Assembly: GCF_000276665.1 (NCBI RefSeq)
Contig: NW_004955465.1
Coordinates: 7,227,990 to 7,291,989, forward strand
Reading direction: 5' to 3'
Length of the DNA: 64,000 bases
From: Chinchilla lanigera
Lineage: Eukaryota > Chordata > Mammalia > Rodentia > Chinchillidae
A model generated the notes under the pieces. That model had not been told where the DNA came from and made no database searches. It saw nothing but the letters and a program-made list of their open reading frames with translations. This document shows positions 36,811-47,810 of this stretch, piece after piece. Position numbers and translations under genes: made by a program. Positions within the stretch are counted from its first letter, which is position 1; the number at the start of each line of letters is the position of its first letter.

Positions 36811-36932
36811 TCAAAGTGTGGCCCTTAGCCCCGCTACCTTAGCATCTCCTAGGAGCTTGTTAGAAAGGCATCCTGAGTCCCCAGCACCTCTTATGCTCCA
36901 GATGATTCTGTAGAAGTCTAATAACACGTGAT
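36811..36932 (+). mobile_element. MER5A-like hAT (Charlie) fragment
   Basis: 'tctcaaagtgtggcccttag', 'agcatctcctaggagcttgt' and 'tagaaaggcatcctgagtcc' follow the MER5A order. Ancient. Confidence 0.6.
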
Positions 36933-37049
36933 GGTCTCTTTTCTAAGGGCTTCATATAATTATAATAATTAATATTTCTAGAGAATCTCCTTCAGTGAAG
37001 GTCTAATGGCTTAAAGATTTGTCGTGGTGTTACAATTTGCCATTGGCTC

Positions 37050-37310
37050 ATTTAACACATTTTTATTGTGTCCTATATGCCCAAATTATATAGCATACTG
37101 GAGATAAATATGTAAATCAAGCATAATTTCTATCTCAAGGAGGTCTTGAACTTAAAGGGAGGTGCCCACAGGAACACATAATTGTGAGTCTGTGTTCTGA
37201 ATATGTGTAAAAGGTGCATTCTATTCTGAAAGATGTGGTCCAGGGAAGACTTTTCAGTTCTGAACAAGCTGTGAACACAGGGCTGTATAGAGAAATCAGA
37301 TAGGTATTGA
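37050..37310 (-). mobile_element. L2 LINE 3' fragment
   Basis: Antisense L2: 'tttttattgtgtcctatatgc', 'tactggagataaatatg', 'atctcaaggaggtcttgaac', and 'gtccagggaagacttttcag' near the end. Confidence 0.55.
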
Positions 37311-39289
37311 AATATCTACTTACAAGTTCATGCTAAGTAACAGAGCATAAAGAATGAAGCGCAGACACTCTTGACTCTGCAGTCCTCACTATGGGAAGAC
37401 TTGGAGGAGAACTGAGTTTGTGAATTGAGTATTTGCCTGGCTGGAGGAACGGCCATAGTGGCCTCTTCCCATGTCAGACACCTGTCAAGCAAAAACCCAG
37501 AAAATAAATGTCACCAGAAAGCAGGGGCTTCAGCATTAACTCTCCACTGGAGAAAGGCAGCTCACAAATGTTATGTTCTTGTATTACCTCTCTTCAGAGC
37601 AGTGAGCAAGGGGAGAAGAATACTTAGCATCATATTTCCCACATTATGCCCCCATGGGAAAGAAGTGCAAGTTCTTTCTCATTCTCCTTAAGAGAAATAT
37701 GTACATACTAAGAAAACTAGCCTCTGCCAAACCCAGGGATTTGTAAGCAAATGAACAGAGAGGAGAGCATTACAGATGAAGGGCATGGTATATTCAAAGG
37801 TCCTGGGGCCTAAAGTAACATGGAGTTTGTAAAAGGTGGGCATGGGATTTTGTTGTTTAATTTTTTTTTTCAGGTAGGGTGAGGAGATCATTTATTTTAA
37901 ACATTAGAAAGAGAACTTCACTGGTTTTATAACAATGAAAAATTTGAAAAGATATACATAACCAGTAATACACTGGTAAATTATACTGGAGCCATATAAT
38001 GAAAGAAAATGTAATATTACATATTAATATTTATTTGCCTATATTCTCTTTTTGTAATCATAAATTCTATTTATATCTAATATCATAAATTATTTTATTG
38101 ATAAAAGAATTGAAAAAATACAGAAATGGATGCTCCACATGTAAACATTCTCTGGAATGTGCCTTCTTAGTTTTGGGGAGTGAATGTGAACAGCTTTTAT
38201 AATTAGGAAAAATGAACAGTAGATCACATTCACCCAAGACAGCTTCACATTTCCCCAGGGGATGGGCGAGGATGACCAGGTCACTGTGACCTGCCTGAAT
38301 GTCAGTTTCGAGGTTGACTTGAACTCCAGGGACCTCACCCATCGCTATTATTAGGGTGCTGGGCGCAGCGGTTATTCATTTGCTGAATACACACTCCCAG
38401 GGTTTGTCACTCGCCACTTTATGTTTCTCTAAATTCGAGGTTGTTTTTTAATGAGGGAAATAGAATCAACTCAAAATTTAAATTCTAAACACAGTAGTTG
38501 TAGCCACTATTTTTGAGCCTTTCTAAACCTTTTATTGACTATTTTGGGATTGTGGAAAGCAACATATTTTCTCCGAAAAGATTCTTTGGCAAGAGAGCAA
38601 TTTGGGTTCTTTAACCTTCTTTTATGGGTCTATTGACTTCTATACAGTTCATGAAAGTTATATGACCGTTTCCGTCCTTTTTGTGTTGCTGAAGTGTATC
38701 TTAAAAGTGAAGTTCCCAGCAGCAAATCTTGAGTAAGAATTTTCCCTTTCTTTCTTGTTTTTGTTTATTTTCTGAATGCCTTCTTTTTTTACCCCAAGAA
38801 ACTTGGAGGCTTCATGAAACCTCTCCCTTGTCTCCGAGCCGGTGACGGTGCCTGCTTCGCATCACTGTCAGTTAACCGCATTCTGTCCCGTGGGCCTGTG
38901 TGCACCCCGCCAAGGTCTATGAGAGCACATGCAAGAACAAGACCTCGTTAGCACCCGTTTCCAGGAATTTTCCCTCGTGGCCTGTGTCACGCGAGGTTTC
39001 AGTCAGGATGGAAACACCCAGCAGCTGGGTGTCCAGCTGCCAATTCATCAATTGGAGAAGTGAGTCCGTTTCCGTGGGTGTCGTTATGTGCAAGGCATGG
39101 GGCTGGTTCTGCACGCACACTGACTTCCTCCGTGGCTTCTTTGCTAGCTTCCCCCACCCTGGAGCTCAAAGACCTGCCCTTGCTATCACTACCCCAGGAA
39201 TGCCTCACACCCAGCAGAGCAAGCTGGAAACCATGTGATGGGTGGGGTATCCTCTAAGAGAATGGCAGGGGCAGTACCCTAGGTCCGGA
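37311..39289. other. Unassigned sequence; CpG-richer patch 38830-39250
   Basis: 37900-38110 is very AT-rich. 38830-39250 is richer in GC and CpG than its surroundings and carries overlapping open frames in several phases, none with a recognised domain. Confidence 0.4.
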
Positions 39290-39400
39290 GATGGAAGACC
39301 CAGCTCCTCACAGCAGCGTGCTCTCGGGAGTTTGGTGAGCATGGACGAGTCATTTTACCTATCTGTGTGCAGTGACCTCCCTCGGAAAGAGCGTACTTGT
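39290..39400 (+). mobile_element. Possible MIR SINE fragment
   Basis: 'ggtgagcatggacgagtcat' then 'tttacctatctgtgtgcagt' resembles the MIR core (GACCTTGGGCAAGTCACTTAACC...). Confidence 0.45.
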
Positions 39401-39579
39401 CCCTCTTGACGCGGAGGTGAGGAGGCTGGAGTGAATCTTGCGGCAAAGTGCTCGGGACTCGCAGAAGGAAACCGCATGTAGAAACGGTTCGGACAGCCCA
39501 GCTGAAGCAAGGGCAGCAGTCACGCAGAGCTGGAACACTGTGTGACAGTGAATGAGAGTACAAGGGAGGGTACAAGGAA

Positions 39580-39712
39580 TGTGCTGTGTTAGTCCATTTC
39601 AGTTTCACTGTGACCCTGGGAGGTATAGCTATAGCCTCCTTTCACAGGAAAATTAATTAGGACTTGCAGCGACTAAGTAATCCAAATGAATATACAGCAA
39701 GGCTAACTGTAC
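39580..39712 (+). mobile_element. Possible MIR SINE fragment
   Basis: 'tttcactgtgaccctgggag', 'gtatagctatagcctccttt' and 'cacaggaaaattaattagga' match the order of the MIR 3' half. Confidence 0.45.
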
Positions 39713-40980
39713 ACAGCGTAATTAATACCAGTTACTGTACTATTGCAGGTTTCAGTGAAACAAAGCTTACTGGAAGCATGGTTCATAGATATGGGGACAG
39801 CGGACATTGTTAAGGGAGGGTCTAACCCTCAGGGACTCTCAACAGCAGAAAGCAGTTTCCAGCTTCAGTTTGGAAGAGGCCGGTGGAGCTCTGGCTATAC
39901 AGACACCAAGAAGGGGGCACAGCTGGACTCTGGTTGGCAGGGGAGAGGACATGTGCTGGTCTGACCTTGACCTGACCCCCGCGCCCTCCACCGCCAGAAG
40001 GTCCCCTTCCTCACAGGAACCAGGGCTCAGGGCTGATGCAATCCATGGAACGCAAAGGGCTGACAAGAAAAGCAGAGAATGGTGGAAAGGGGCAAGTGGA
40101 CAAAAATACACAATAACTACCCACAAGTATGGCTAACTTGGGTTCAAGCCAATATTGTGGAGTGATGGAAAAATAGTATAACTGGAAAGTGAATGCGGGA
40201 TCCACAGCTTCAGCAATGGGGAAAGAGGAGATAAGCAATAACAACATCTCGAGGGACATTGAGGATTCAGAATGTTCCTGGACTAAGTGCTGGGGACTAG
40301 AGGAAGAATCCAGAGATGGCAACTGGTTCTCTACGGATCCTGTAGAAGATGTGCTTTCCCTGTTTCTGCAAAGCCCTCCTCCAACACCTCCAGAAGTACA
40401 GTTGCCTCATTCTCAGTAAACTCCACCTAACCTGTGCCTCCTCCTTCACCATGAGCGGGAATGGCTAAAGTTCTTCTGGGATTCCACCCTGGATGGAGAG
40501 ATGACGGCCTGGGACTGAGCCAACATGATTGCTAAGATTAGGCAGAGTTCGGTCCTAGTGGGCTTGCCTGAGATAGATGAGAGATAAACATTCCTGCAGG
40601 GATGGGTACCCGTCTCCTGCTGGGTACCATGACTCAGTGACGTCTAGAGTGAGCATTTTGGAAATAGAGTGCCGGCTTTCACTGGCAGGTCCAGCCATCT
40701 CACTCTGATGGTTCCATGTCCTGGACTCCATGTTCTTTCCACATGAAGTCCACTGGCTGCAAAGTTTAAAACGGGAAGCATGGGAAGAGAGTGGTGCAGC
40801 AGAAGTATGCTGGGCCCATAAAACAGGAAGCATGAAGTTGTAGGTCTTCACCAAGATGAGACCACATGCAAATATGCTTGCTTCTCTGTGGTTTTATAGT
40901 GCAACAGACCTACCTTGCTGATCCATTGGCCAGTTGTATTTATTTAGTTCTAACTGTGTAAACTATATGAGATATTTTGA
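39713..40980. other. Unassigned sequence
   Basis: A 76-codon frame at 40189-40419 is acidic, with a proline-rich end (SPPPTPPEVQLP). No family was recognised and there is no splice or promoter context, so it is not called. Confidence 0.4.
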
Positions 40981-40984
40981 TATA

Positions 40985-41435
40985 TATGTTAATTTCCTAT
41001 AGCCATGTGACAAATGACCACAAGCTGGTGGTTCAAAGCAATACAAGTTTATTCTGTCATAATTTTGAAGGCCAGAATTCTGAGACCAAGGTGGTAGCAG
41101 AGCCATGTCCCTCCAATGGCCATGGAGAGGATCCTTCTTTGCATCTTGCAGCTCCTTGTAGTTCCTGAAAAAGTTCTTTTTCTGTGATGGCATAACCTCA
41201 GAGTTTGCCTCCCTTTTACATGGTCTCCTTGATGTCCACAAATCCCTCTCTTTTCTTTGGCCAGGACATTAGGCATGGGATTTTAGACCAGCCAAAATCC
41301 AGAAATATTTCATCTCAGGACCTTTAATTAGCTACATGTGCAGAGTCTTTATTCCAGGTAAGGTGGCATCCACATTCACACTGAGTGGGTGTGAATTTGG
41401 GGGGTACCACCTAACCCAGTATTACGTGACTGAAA
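40985..41435 (-). mobile_element. Ancient MLT1-type LTR
   Basis: Plus-strand text 'cctatagccatgtgacaaat', 'gaccacaagctggtggttca' and 'caatacaagtttattctgtc' is the standard reverse complement of an MLT1 LTR 3' end. 'ttttgaaggccagaattctg' follows. Confidence 0.78.
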
Positions 41436-41524
41436 CCTATCCCTGGTACTGTGAACTTTCATACGCATTATTTCCCCTAGTATCCCCACTGGCTCCCAGT
41501 TTCTTTTAGGAAGTTACTGCAAAG

Positions 41525-41526
<2 letters not shown>

Positions 41527-41561
<35 letters not shown>
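41527..41561. repeat. (TG)n microsatellite
   Basis: About 17 uninterrupted TG units, so probably polymorphic. Confidence 0.97.
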
Positions 41562-41562
<1 letters not shown>

Positions 41563-42030
41563 CATTTGCTTTGGAATAAGCTGTGTGGTCTTTCCACCTC
41601 CTCTGCCTTTCCTAAATTGTCTTATTTCATCATGGAATTTTCATCTTCTTGCCTGCACTTTACTGGGTATGGTAAATCTGAATGTACCTTTTTCTTTTAA
41701 TGAAAAAGGAAATCTTTCTTGCTCTTACCTTTCAGCTTCCCTGCATATGCAACCCTTGGGGAGTTTCTCAATGGGCCATTTTTGCCAAAAGTCTGCAGAC
41801 AGGTCATTGAATCATTAAATCAGAAAGGAGAACCTTTTCTTGAGTTCAGAATTGTTTCCATTTTGTGGCGTATTGATTTCTTGTATATTCCAGCAGTCTG
41901 GCTGAGACAGGAAAGGAGGTGGGGATGGGAGATTTCCTGCAAATGTGCAAACCAACTGCCTTTTCCCACGTTCCTAGCCTCCTCCAAAACAGACGTTAGA
42001 TTTAGCATTGCACCCAGTCTCCAACATATA
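41562..42030. other. Unassigned sequence
   Basis: No repeat recognised. Overlapping 96- and 104-codon frames lack known domains. Confidence 0.4.
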
Positions 42031-42159
42031 TAGCAGTCCCCCCTTTAACCTCAGAGGGCATAGTTCAACACCTCAGGGAGTGCCTGAAACCTTAGGCAGT
42101 ACCAAACCATCCATATTTATACTGTTTCTTTTAATACACATGTACATTATCGTTCTGGA

Positions 42160-42248
42160 CTTTTTTTTATTTTGGCAGTGCTGGCTATTGAATGCAGGAC
42201 CTCACAGATGTAAGGCAAGTTCATTACTGCTGAACTACAGCAGCAGCT
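42160..42248 (-). mobile_element. Degenerate ID SINE
   Basis: T run, ggcagtgctggctattgaat, gcaggacctcacagatgtaa and ctgctgaactacagc follow the antisense ID order. Old. Confidence 0.6.
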
Positions 42249-42592
42249 CAAGTTTAGATCTTGAAAGGCCCCCAAAGGCAACTGGGTCAGGAGGGCTGGC
42301 TACACTCATCAGTAGATTGACTCACTGTTGAGTTCAGCAGCTGACCATCGAATGTGACCTAGAAGAATGCATCCCCCTCTCCAGTTCCTCCCTTTACACT
42401 CTGCTTCCTGGCCACCATGATGTGAGCAGTTTCCTTCGCCAGACTCTTTCACCATACCTTGGTACCTGCTGTGTAGCTGACCAACCATGGACTGAATTCT
42501 CTAAAAACTGTGAGCCTAAACAAACCTCTCTTCCTTTAAATTGTCTGTGTTGGGTGTTGTGCCTAACAACAGGAAAGTGACTAAGAAAGGTC
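42249..42592 (+). mobile_element. MaLR-like LTR inside the Tigger
   Basis: 'gtttagatcttgaaaggccc', 'gatgtgagcagtttccttcg', 'accaaccatggactgaattc' and 'ttaaattgtctgtgttgggt' follow the LTR order seen at 9546. The extreme 5' end is missing. Confidence 0.75.
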
Positions 42593-42976
42593 TAATGGGA
42601 GAAGGTTATGTCATTGGAGGAACGCCTTTGAAGGGAACGTGGCATTCACAGACACTCCTCTTCTCTCTGCTTCCTCACTGCCATGAGGTGAGCAGCTTGG
42701 CTTGTCACACACTCTTACTGTGATGTGCTGTCTGTGACTACAGGTTAAAAAGCCACTTGGGGGGCTGGGGATTTAGCTCAGCCACACAGCGCCTGCCTGG
42801 CAACCACGAGGTCGTGAGTTCGATTCCCAGTACCAGAAAAAGACAAAAAAAAAAAAAAGGCCATTTGGTTTCAGTCCGCCCTGGGCTGAAACCCACAAAA
42901 TTGTGAGCCAAAATAAACTGTTCCTCTTTTAAGTGGATTATCTCATGTATTTCATTTCTAATGTAAAACTGATCCA
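42593..42976 (+). mobile_element. Second MaLR-like LTR, carrying an ID SINE
   Basis: 5'-truncated (starts near tctaatgggagaaggttatg). It keeps 'ccatgaggtgagcagcttgg', then the ID at 42761, then 'aattgtgagccaaaataaac' and 'ggattatctcatgtatttca'. It is directly tandem to the first LTR and may belong to one decayed provirus or to two insertions. Confidence 0.7.
42761..42858 (+). mobile_element. ID SINE, GGTACCGG-related subtype
   Basis: ggggctggggatttagctca (A-box), gtcgtgagttcgattcccag (B-box), ending in an A tail. Diverged TSD AAAAGCCACTTGG / AAAAGGCCATTTGG at 42747-42759 and 42855-42868. Confidence 0.93.
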
Positions 42977-43197
42977 CATACTATGCCAAAGTTTGATTTC
43001 TAAATGAGGCATGGTGTGAGATCAGCAACAACAAATAGTAGTACAGCAGAAAAATGGTAACAATATGCTGTAACAAAATTATTTAAAATGTATGAATTAT
43101 TTCTTTTTGAAATTTTTCATTTAATATTTTCATGTTGCTGTTGACTGTGAATAACTGAAACCACAGAAATTGAAACTACGGATAAAAAGGGACCCTG

Positions 43198-43424
43198 TAG
43201 AACATCCAGGGCTCCATTCAAAGCCACAAAGTAAAAATGTTAAAGGAATAGCAACCTATGTGAGCACAAAGTCTTAAGTTTGGAGTATTTCTGTCCGCTG
43301 CCTCATGCCGTTTGGAGAGGTCAGATTCTGGGGCTCTTCTCTGACGGATGGCAAGCCTCATCCTGCCTTCTGTTGTTTTCTGTTAGAAAAAGGGAGAAAG
43401 CTATCCATCACAGTGGTTAAGACT
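43198..43424. other. Unassigned sequence
   Basis: Nothing recognised. Confidence 0.4.
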
Positions 43425-43562
43425 TGCTGAGTGCTTTTGACAATGTTAAAACATGGATATAAGTAGATTTTCACAATCACTTCTGACAACAATCCTATGC
43501 AGTGGCCACAGACTCACAGATGGGCACGTGAGGCACAAGGAGGTTAGGTACCTTTGCATCTG
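43425..43562 (+). mobile_element. MIR SINE
   Basis: 'ttttcacaatcacttctgac', 'aacaatcctatgcagtggcc', 'cagatgggcacgtgaggcac' and 'aaggaggttaggtacctttg' match MIR in order. Confidence 0.75.
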
Positions 43563-43869
43563 AATGACTTTGCATTTTAAAAATAAAAAACTTAAAAATA
43601 AAAATAACAATGTTAAAACAGTTTCCTAACAGGTTAGTAGGAGAGTTACAATACTTAATACATTATGTTTGTCTTCATAGTAGCTATTCATAGTACAAAA
43701 TATAAGCATAAGCATCTTGTCCAAACAATATTAGCACAAACCTTTCTTTTAAATGAACTAAGAGAAACTAACTGTATAACTATCTTAACTATATTGTGTA
43801 TAAATATACATTTTTCTTTTTTCCTTTCTCCCTTTCTCCCTTCCCCATCACAGTTTTTCTTTACTTTTG

Positions 43870-43966
43870 TTTTCTTTTTTTTTTTTTTTTCCAGTACTGG
43901 GAATCGAACTCATGACCTCACGCTTGCCAGGCAAGCACTGTGTTGCTGAGCTAAATTCCCAGCCCC
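43870..43966 (-). mobile_element. ID SINE in L1
   Basis: T20-type tail, ccagtactgggaatcgaact, and end cccagcccc. Perfect TSD TTCTTTACTTTTG at 43857-43869 and 43967-43979. The T tract followed by CCAG (CAG at 43892-43894) mimics a 3' splice site on the plus strand. Confidence 0.95.
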
Positions 43967-45082
43967 TTCTTTACTTTTGAACAGTTTCTTCCCAATTCAC
44001 AATATCTGTTGTACATCTTGGATCTTATTTACTCGTTCAGTTTCTCACATTAGTGAGACAATACAATGTTTACATATGTGAGTTTGACTTATTCCACTCA
44101 TGAGTATGGTTTTGAGTTGCATCCATTTACCTGTAAAAGTCTCCAGTTTATCCTTTTCTATGACTGAAGAATTCTCCATTATATTAAAAAAAAAAAACAC
44201 ATTTTTTTTTATCCTTTCCTTGGTTGATGGGCATTTGGGTTGTTTCCAAGATTTAGCTCCTACAGATTATGCTGCTATAAAAATGGGTGTGCATATATCA
44301 CTATTTTTAATTCTTCTGGGAAGATACCCAGGAGGGGACTAGCTTTGTCAAATGGAACCTCTAGTCCTAGTTGTTTGAAGAATCTCCACACCAATTTCCA
44401 CAGTGGTTGCACCAGTCTACACTCCAACCAACAGTGGAGAAGGATTCCTTTTTCCCCAAAACCCTGTCATCATTTATTATTGATTGATTTCTTGATGATA
44501 GCCATTCTTCCTGGGGGTGAGATGGAATCTCAGTGTTGTTTTAATTTGCATCTCTTGAATGACCAATGACACTGAACATTTTTTCATATATTTATTTTCC
44601 ATTTGTATCTCTTTATCTGAGAAGTGTGTATTCATCTCAGATGCCTATTTTTAGATTGAGTCTTTAAATTTGGAAGTTCTGTTCTTTTTATAGTTCTTTA
44701 TATGTTCTAGATATAAATCATTTGTCTGAGGGACAACTGGCTGTAATTTTTTCCCACTCTGTGGGTTGCCTTTTCACTCTGTTGGTGATTTCTTTTGTTG
44801 TGCAAAGCTTTTTAATAAGGTGAGATCCCATTTGTTGATTCTTTGTACTATTTTCCTTGCAGTCTGTTCTGAAGTCTGCCTATACCTGTGTCTTTGAGAT
44901 TTCTGACTATTTTCTCTTCCAGTAAATTTAGTGTTTCTATTTTAATATACAGATCTTTGATCCATTTTGACTTTAGTTTAGTGCATGGAGATAGACATGG
45001 GTTTAGTTTTAGTCTTCAGCATTTGGAAAGACTTTTCCAGCACCATTTATTACAGAGACTATCTTTCTTCCAGTGAACATAT

Positions 45083-45181
45083 TTGTTTGTTTGTTTGTTT
45101 GTTTTCCAGTACCAGGAATCGAACTCATGACGTCGTGCTTGCCAGGCAGGCATTGTGCTGCTGAGCTACATCCCCAGTCCC
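45083..45181 (-). mobile_element. ID SINE in L1 ORF2
   Basis: (GTTT)n tail at 45083-45104, then ttccagtaccaggaatcgaa, and end atccccagtccc. It joins the L1 frame on the minus strand to give a 165-codon chimeric frame (45009-45506). Confidence 0.92.
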
Positions 45182-45644
45182 TTAGTTTGTCAAAGATAAG
45201 GGGGCCGAGTGTGTTTAAGGTTGCATCTGCATTTTCTATTCTGTTCCACTGATTCTCAGGTCTGGTTTTTTTGCAATACAATGCTGATTTTATCACAGTA
45301 GTTTCACAGTATAATTTGAGGTCTGGGATTGTGATGCCCTCTGACTTGTCTTTGTTGCTCAGAATTACTCTTGCTATTCTAGGCCTCTTTTGGTTCCAAG
45401 TGAATTTTAGGAATGTTTTCTCTAGCTCTGTTAGGTATGCTAATGGTATTTTGATTGAGATCTGATTAAATCTGTGCAGCAGTTTTGGGAGTATGGCCAC
45501 TTTCACTGTGTTGGTTCTGCCTATCTAAGAGCATCTTTCCATTTTCTGATATCCTCTTCAATCTCTTTTTTTAGGGTATTGTAATTTTCACTAAGAATGC
45601 TCTTAATGACTTTTAATAATACTTGTTTCTATATTTTCTCTTAT

Positions 45645-46738
45645 GTCCGTCAGGTGCCCAATAAAAAACAACAGTCCACTCCAATTTAGGTAATTTGAAG
45701 AGAATTTATTTATAAAAAACAATTTACTAAGGTGTGAGAGAGTGGTGAGGAACCACAGGAATGGTGAAGACATTCAAGATTACTAGCATCAGGGCTGTTA
45801 CCACCCCTGACCCCCTTTCCCCACAGAGAGTAGACACGATTACTAGAAACTGAAAGGGGAATTCTGGGTAGCAAAGATGTGGTGGATTGACAGCTGGTGG
45901 TCAACTTGTAACCCCCAGCTGAACGGAGTAAGCATGGTGCTGGGTGTGGGAGGCCCACCTGGAAACTCTTGCCAGCAGCATAAGAGGCAGAACTGGAGAA
46001 GCAGAGGAAATGCTGTTGGGAGCTGGTAGTAGTTCTAAGGAGCTGTTTTTTGTTTTAGAAGAACTCGTCATGCTGATGTTCCTGATGAACTTGGCTGTTT
46101 CATCCTCCGCAGAGCTCAGGACCTCATTGGCACTGACAATAGTTTTGGTTCACTTTGGGGGAGCTCTGGTCCTCACTTTGAGCATCGCTTCCTGGCTCTA
46201 GAGGGAAAGAAGGTGCACAACTCATTCTCCTGAAGAAGCTTGCTGCATGGGCTTCCCTGATGGGGACTCGGCCATCTTGATCATCGGAGGAGCTCAGGAC
46301 CTTACTGTTGCTGAGGATGGCTGTGGTACCTTTCAGGGGAGCTCTGGTTCTTCTGAGCATCACTTCCTGGCTCCAGCGTAGATCTCTCAGCCTGCTAGCA
46401 CATCGTGCTGGCACAGACTTTCTAGATTCCACCACGACCTTTGGGCTTTCCCAGCGCAGATCCGTGAAACAGGCCTGCATGAGATGTTGTTATGGGCTCT
46501 GGGCCTCCAGGTGGACTCGTGGGAGGCATTGTTATGAGCTCTAGGTGTTCAGCTGGACCCATGCAGGACATTACTGTAGGATCCAGGCCCTCAGCTGGAT
46601 TCCTTGGCCTTAGTGTGTGGACAGATTTCCTGTACTCTTTTGCATATTGTTCTTTGGGTGACTATTGTAAATAATCTTATAAAATATGTATCCTGTATTA
46701 TATTGTTTCCCCTTGCAAAATAACCCCAAACCAACACA
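45645..46738 (-). mobile_element. Unidentified LTR-like block with tandem repeats
   Basis: On the minus strand the block ends in an AATAAA-bearing, T-rich segment and a TG...CA-like terminus (plus-strand TGTCCGTCAGGTGCCC at 45645; CCAACACA at 46738). It abuts the truncated L1. Inside are an about 90-bp duplication (46111-46200 and 46289-46374, sharing a GGAGCTCTGGT core) and three 42-bp tandem units (46487-46612). Repeated U3 enhancers are common in endogenous retroviral LTRs, but I cannot name the family and found no TSD. It could be another repeat class. Confidence 0.4.
46487..46612. repeat. Three 42-bp tandem units
   Basis: Units 46487-46528, 46529-46570 and 46571-46612 begin TTGTTATGGGCTCT, TTGTTATGAGCTCT and TTACTGTAGGATCC, and share the CAG(C/G)TGGA core. 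Confidence 0.85.
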
Positions 46739-47554
46739 GAAGGTCTCCTGGAAAGGAACAATGACTTCAAGTAGGGAGAAACTAGCCTTCAAATAGGGAA
46801 AAGTGACCTTGAATGAGTAGTAAACACACTGACCTCATTTTTCTTCTGATAAGCACTCAATGACCTTTGGCAGCTAGCATTTTGTAGGGGGAAACCCACT
46901 CATCTAGGTTTTCCCAGGGCTTTCTCAGCTTTAGCACTGACTGCCTCAGGTTCCCAGAATGTGCTTAGTCCCAGGAAAATCAGAATGGTTGTTTTGGCCA
47001 AGTCTTAGTCTCTGATCCCTGAGTATCAGAAGACAAGCGTGGTGGGCTTGTGGAATGCTGACTCCACCTGTCCATCTAGTCCATCCATTATTCTGTGAAA
47101 ATAAAAGAAAAAAGAATGATGCAAGCAACAGTAAAAGCCATTTGAAATGCAGTCAAGGGGCCATAGGGAAACAGGGCTTATGCACCATTCAAGCTTCTGC
47201 CTAGAATGTGAACTTTGGTCATTGTCACCCTTTGCCCACAGGTATCCGAACAAGTGGAAAGACCAGACAATTGCATGGTGCCCAGGGATTTCTGATGTAC
47301 ATATTTTTTTTTTGTTTTATGGCTATATTTCCATTCTGCTTACCTCTTCTTTTCTTGATCTCCTATTTTTCAATGGAGATTCTGTTTCTTGTCAACATTT
47401 AGTAACCTGTGTAGCTCACTTTTTTGTCATCTCCAGAACTGTAGTTCAGATCTATGTAAACCTGTGTTTCTAAAATTGCAATTCCTAAAACCCCAGATGA
47501 AGTTGTTTTTCTCACTTTGTGAGTTTGGGTTGATTGTCAATAAACTAGCTCAGT
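46739..47554. other. Unassigned sequence
   Basis: May continue the LTR-like block, unproven. T run at 47307-47318. Confidence 0.35.
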
Positions 47555-47810
47555 AGTCAGTGAGCACATAGTGTATGCCAAGTATTGTTCCAACCACCGG
47601 GCATTTTGTGGTAACATAGGACGAAGGTTCTACCTCACAGGGAGTGAGGAAGAGTGATGAAAAAGAAAGCAGATGAATGCATGACACGATTTAAGGATGT
47701 GATAAACACTATGAAGAAGAAAATGGGGTTCTCCGGGTAGGGAATGAAGGCTGCAAGAATGGGGTGTGTCATTTGGTCAGGGTGGGCTCTCGGAGGTGAA
47801 GTCACCCCTC
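47555..47810 (-). mobile_element. L2 LINE 3' end
   Basis: Antisense L2: 'agtgagcacatagtgtatgc', 'caagtattgttccaaccacc', 'gataaacactatgaagaaga' and 'ttggtcagggtgggctctcg' fit the L2 3' terminus in order. Confidence 0.7.

Larger units (their letters stand above)
42034..43197 (+). mobile_element. Tigger-like transposon, interrupted
   Basis: Left part 42034-42159: cagtccccc, then gggagtgcctgaaaccttag and gcagtaccaaaccatccata. Right part about 42977-43197: ctatgccaaagtttgatttc, then gaataactgaaaccacagaa and aaaagggaccctgta. The ends are complementary and sit at TA. About 0.8 kb of LTRs and SINEs fills the gap. Confidence 0.82.
43575..45640 (-). mobile_element. L1 3' part (about 1.9 kb), longest L1 in the window
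   Basis: A-rich 3' terminus at the left, then 'ctaactgtataactatctta', a pyrimidine tract, and the whole ORF2 C-terminal half. On the minus strand, codons from 45506 downward read MKVAILPKLLHRFNQISIK, then a TELEKTFLKFTWNQKRPRIA block, up to GPLIFDK, where an ID SINE breaks the frame at 45181. A second ID interrupts it at 43870. It is truncated at about 45640, without the RT active site or endonuclease, so it is inactive. Confidence 0.92.

Noticed and set aside
40189..40419. Acidic, proline-ended 76-codon frame
   Set aside because: Looks protein-like but has no recognised family or exon signals.
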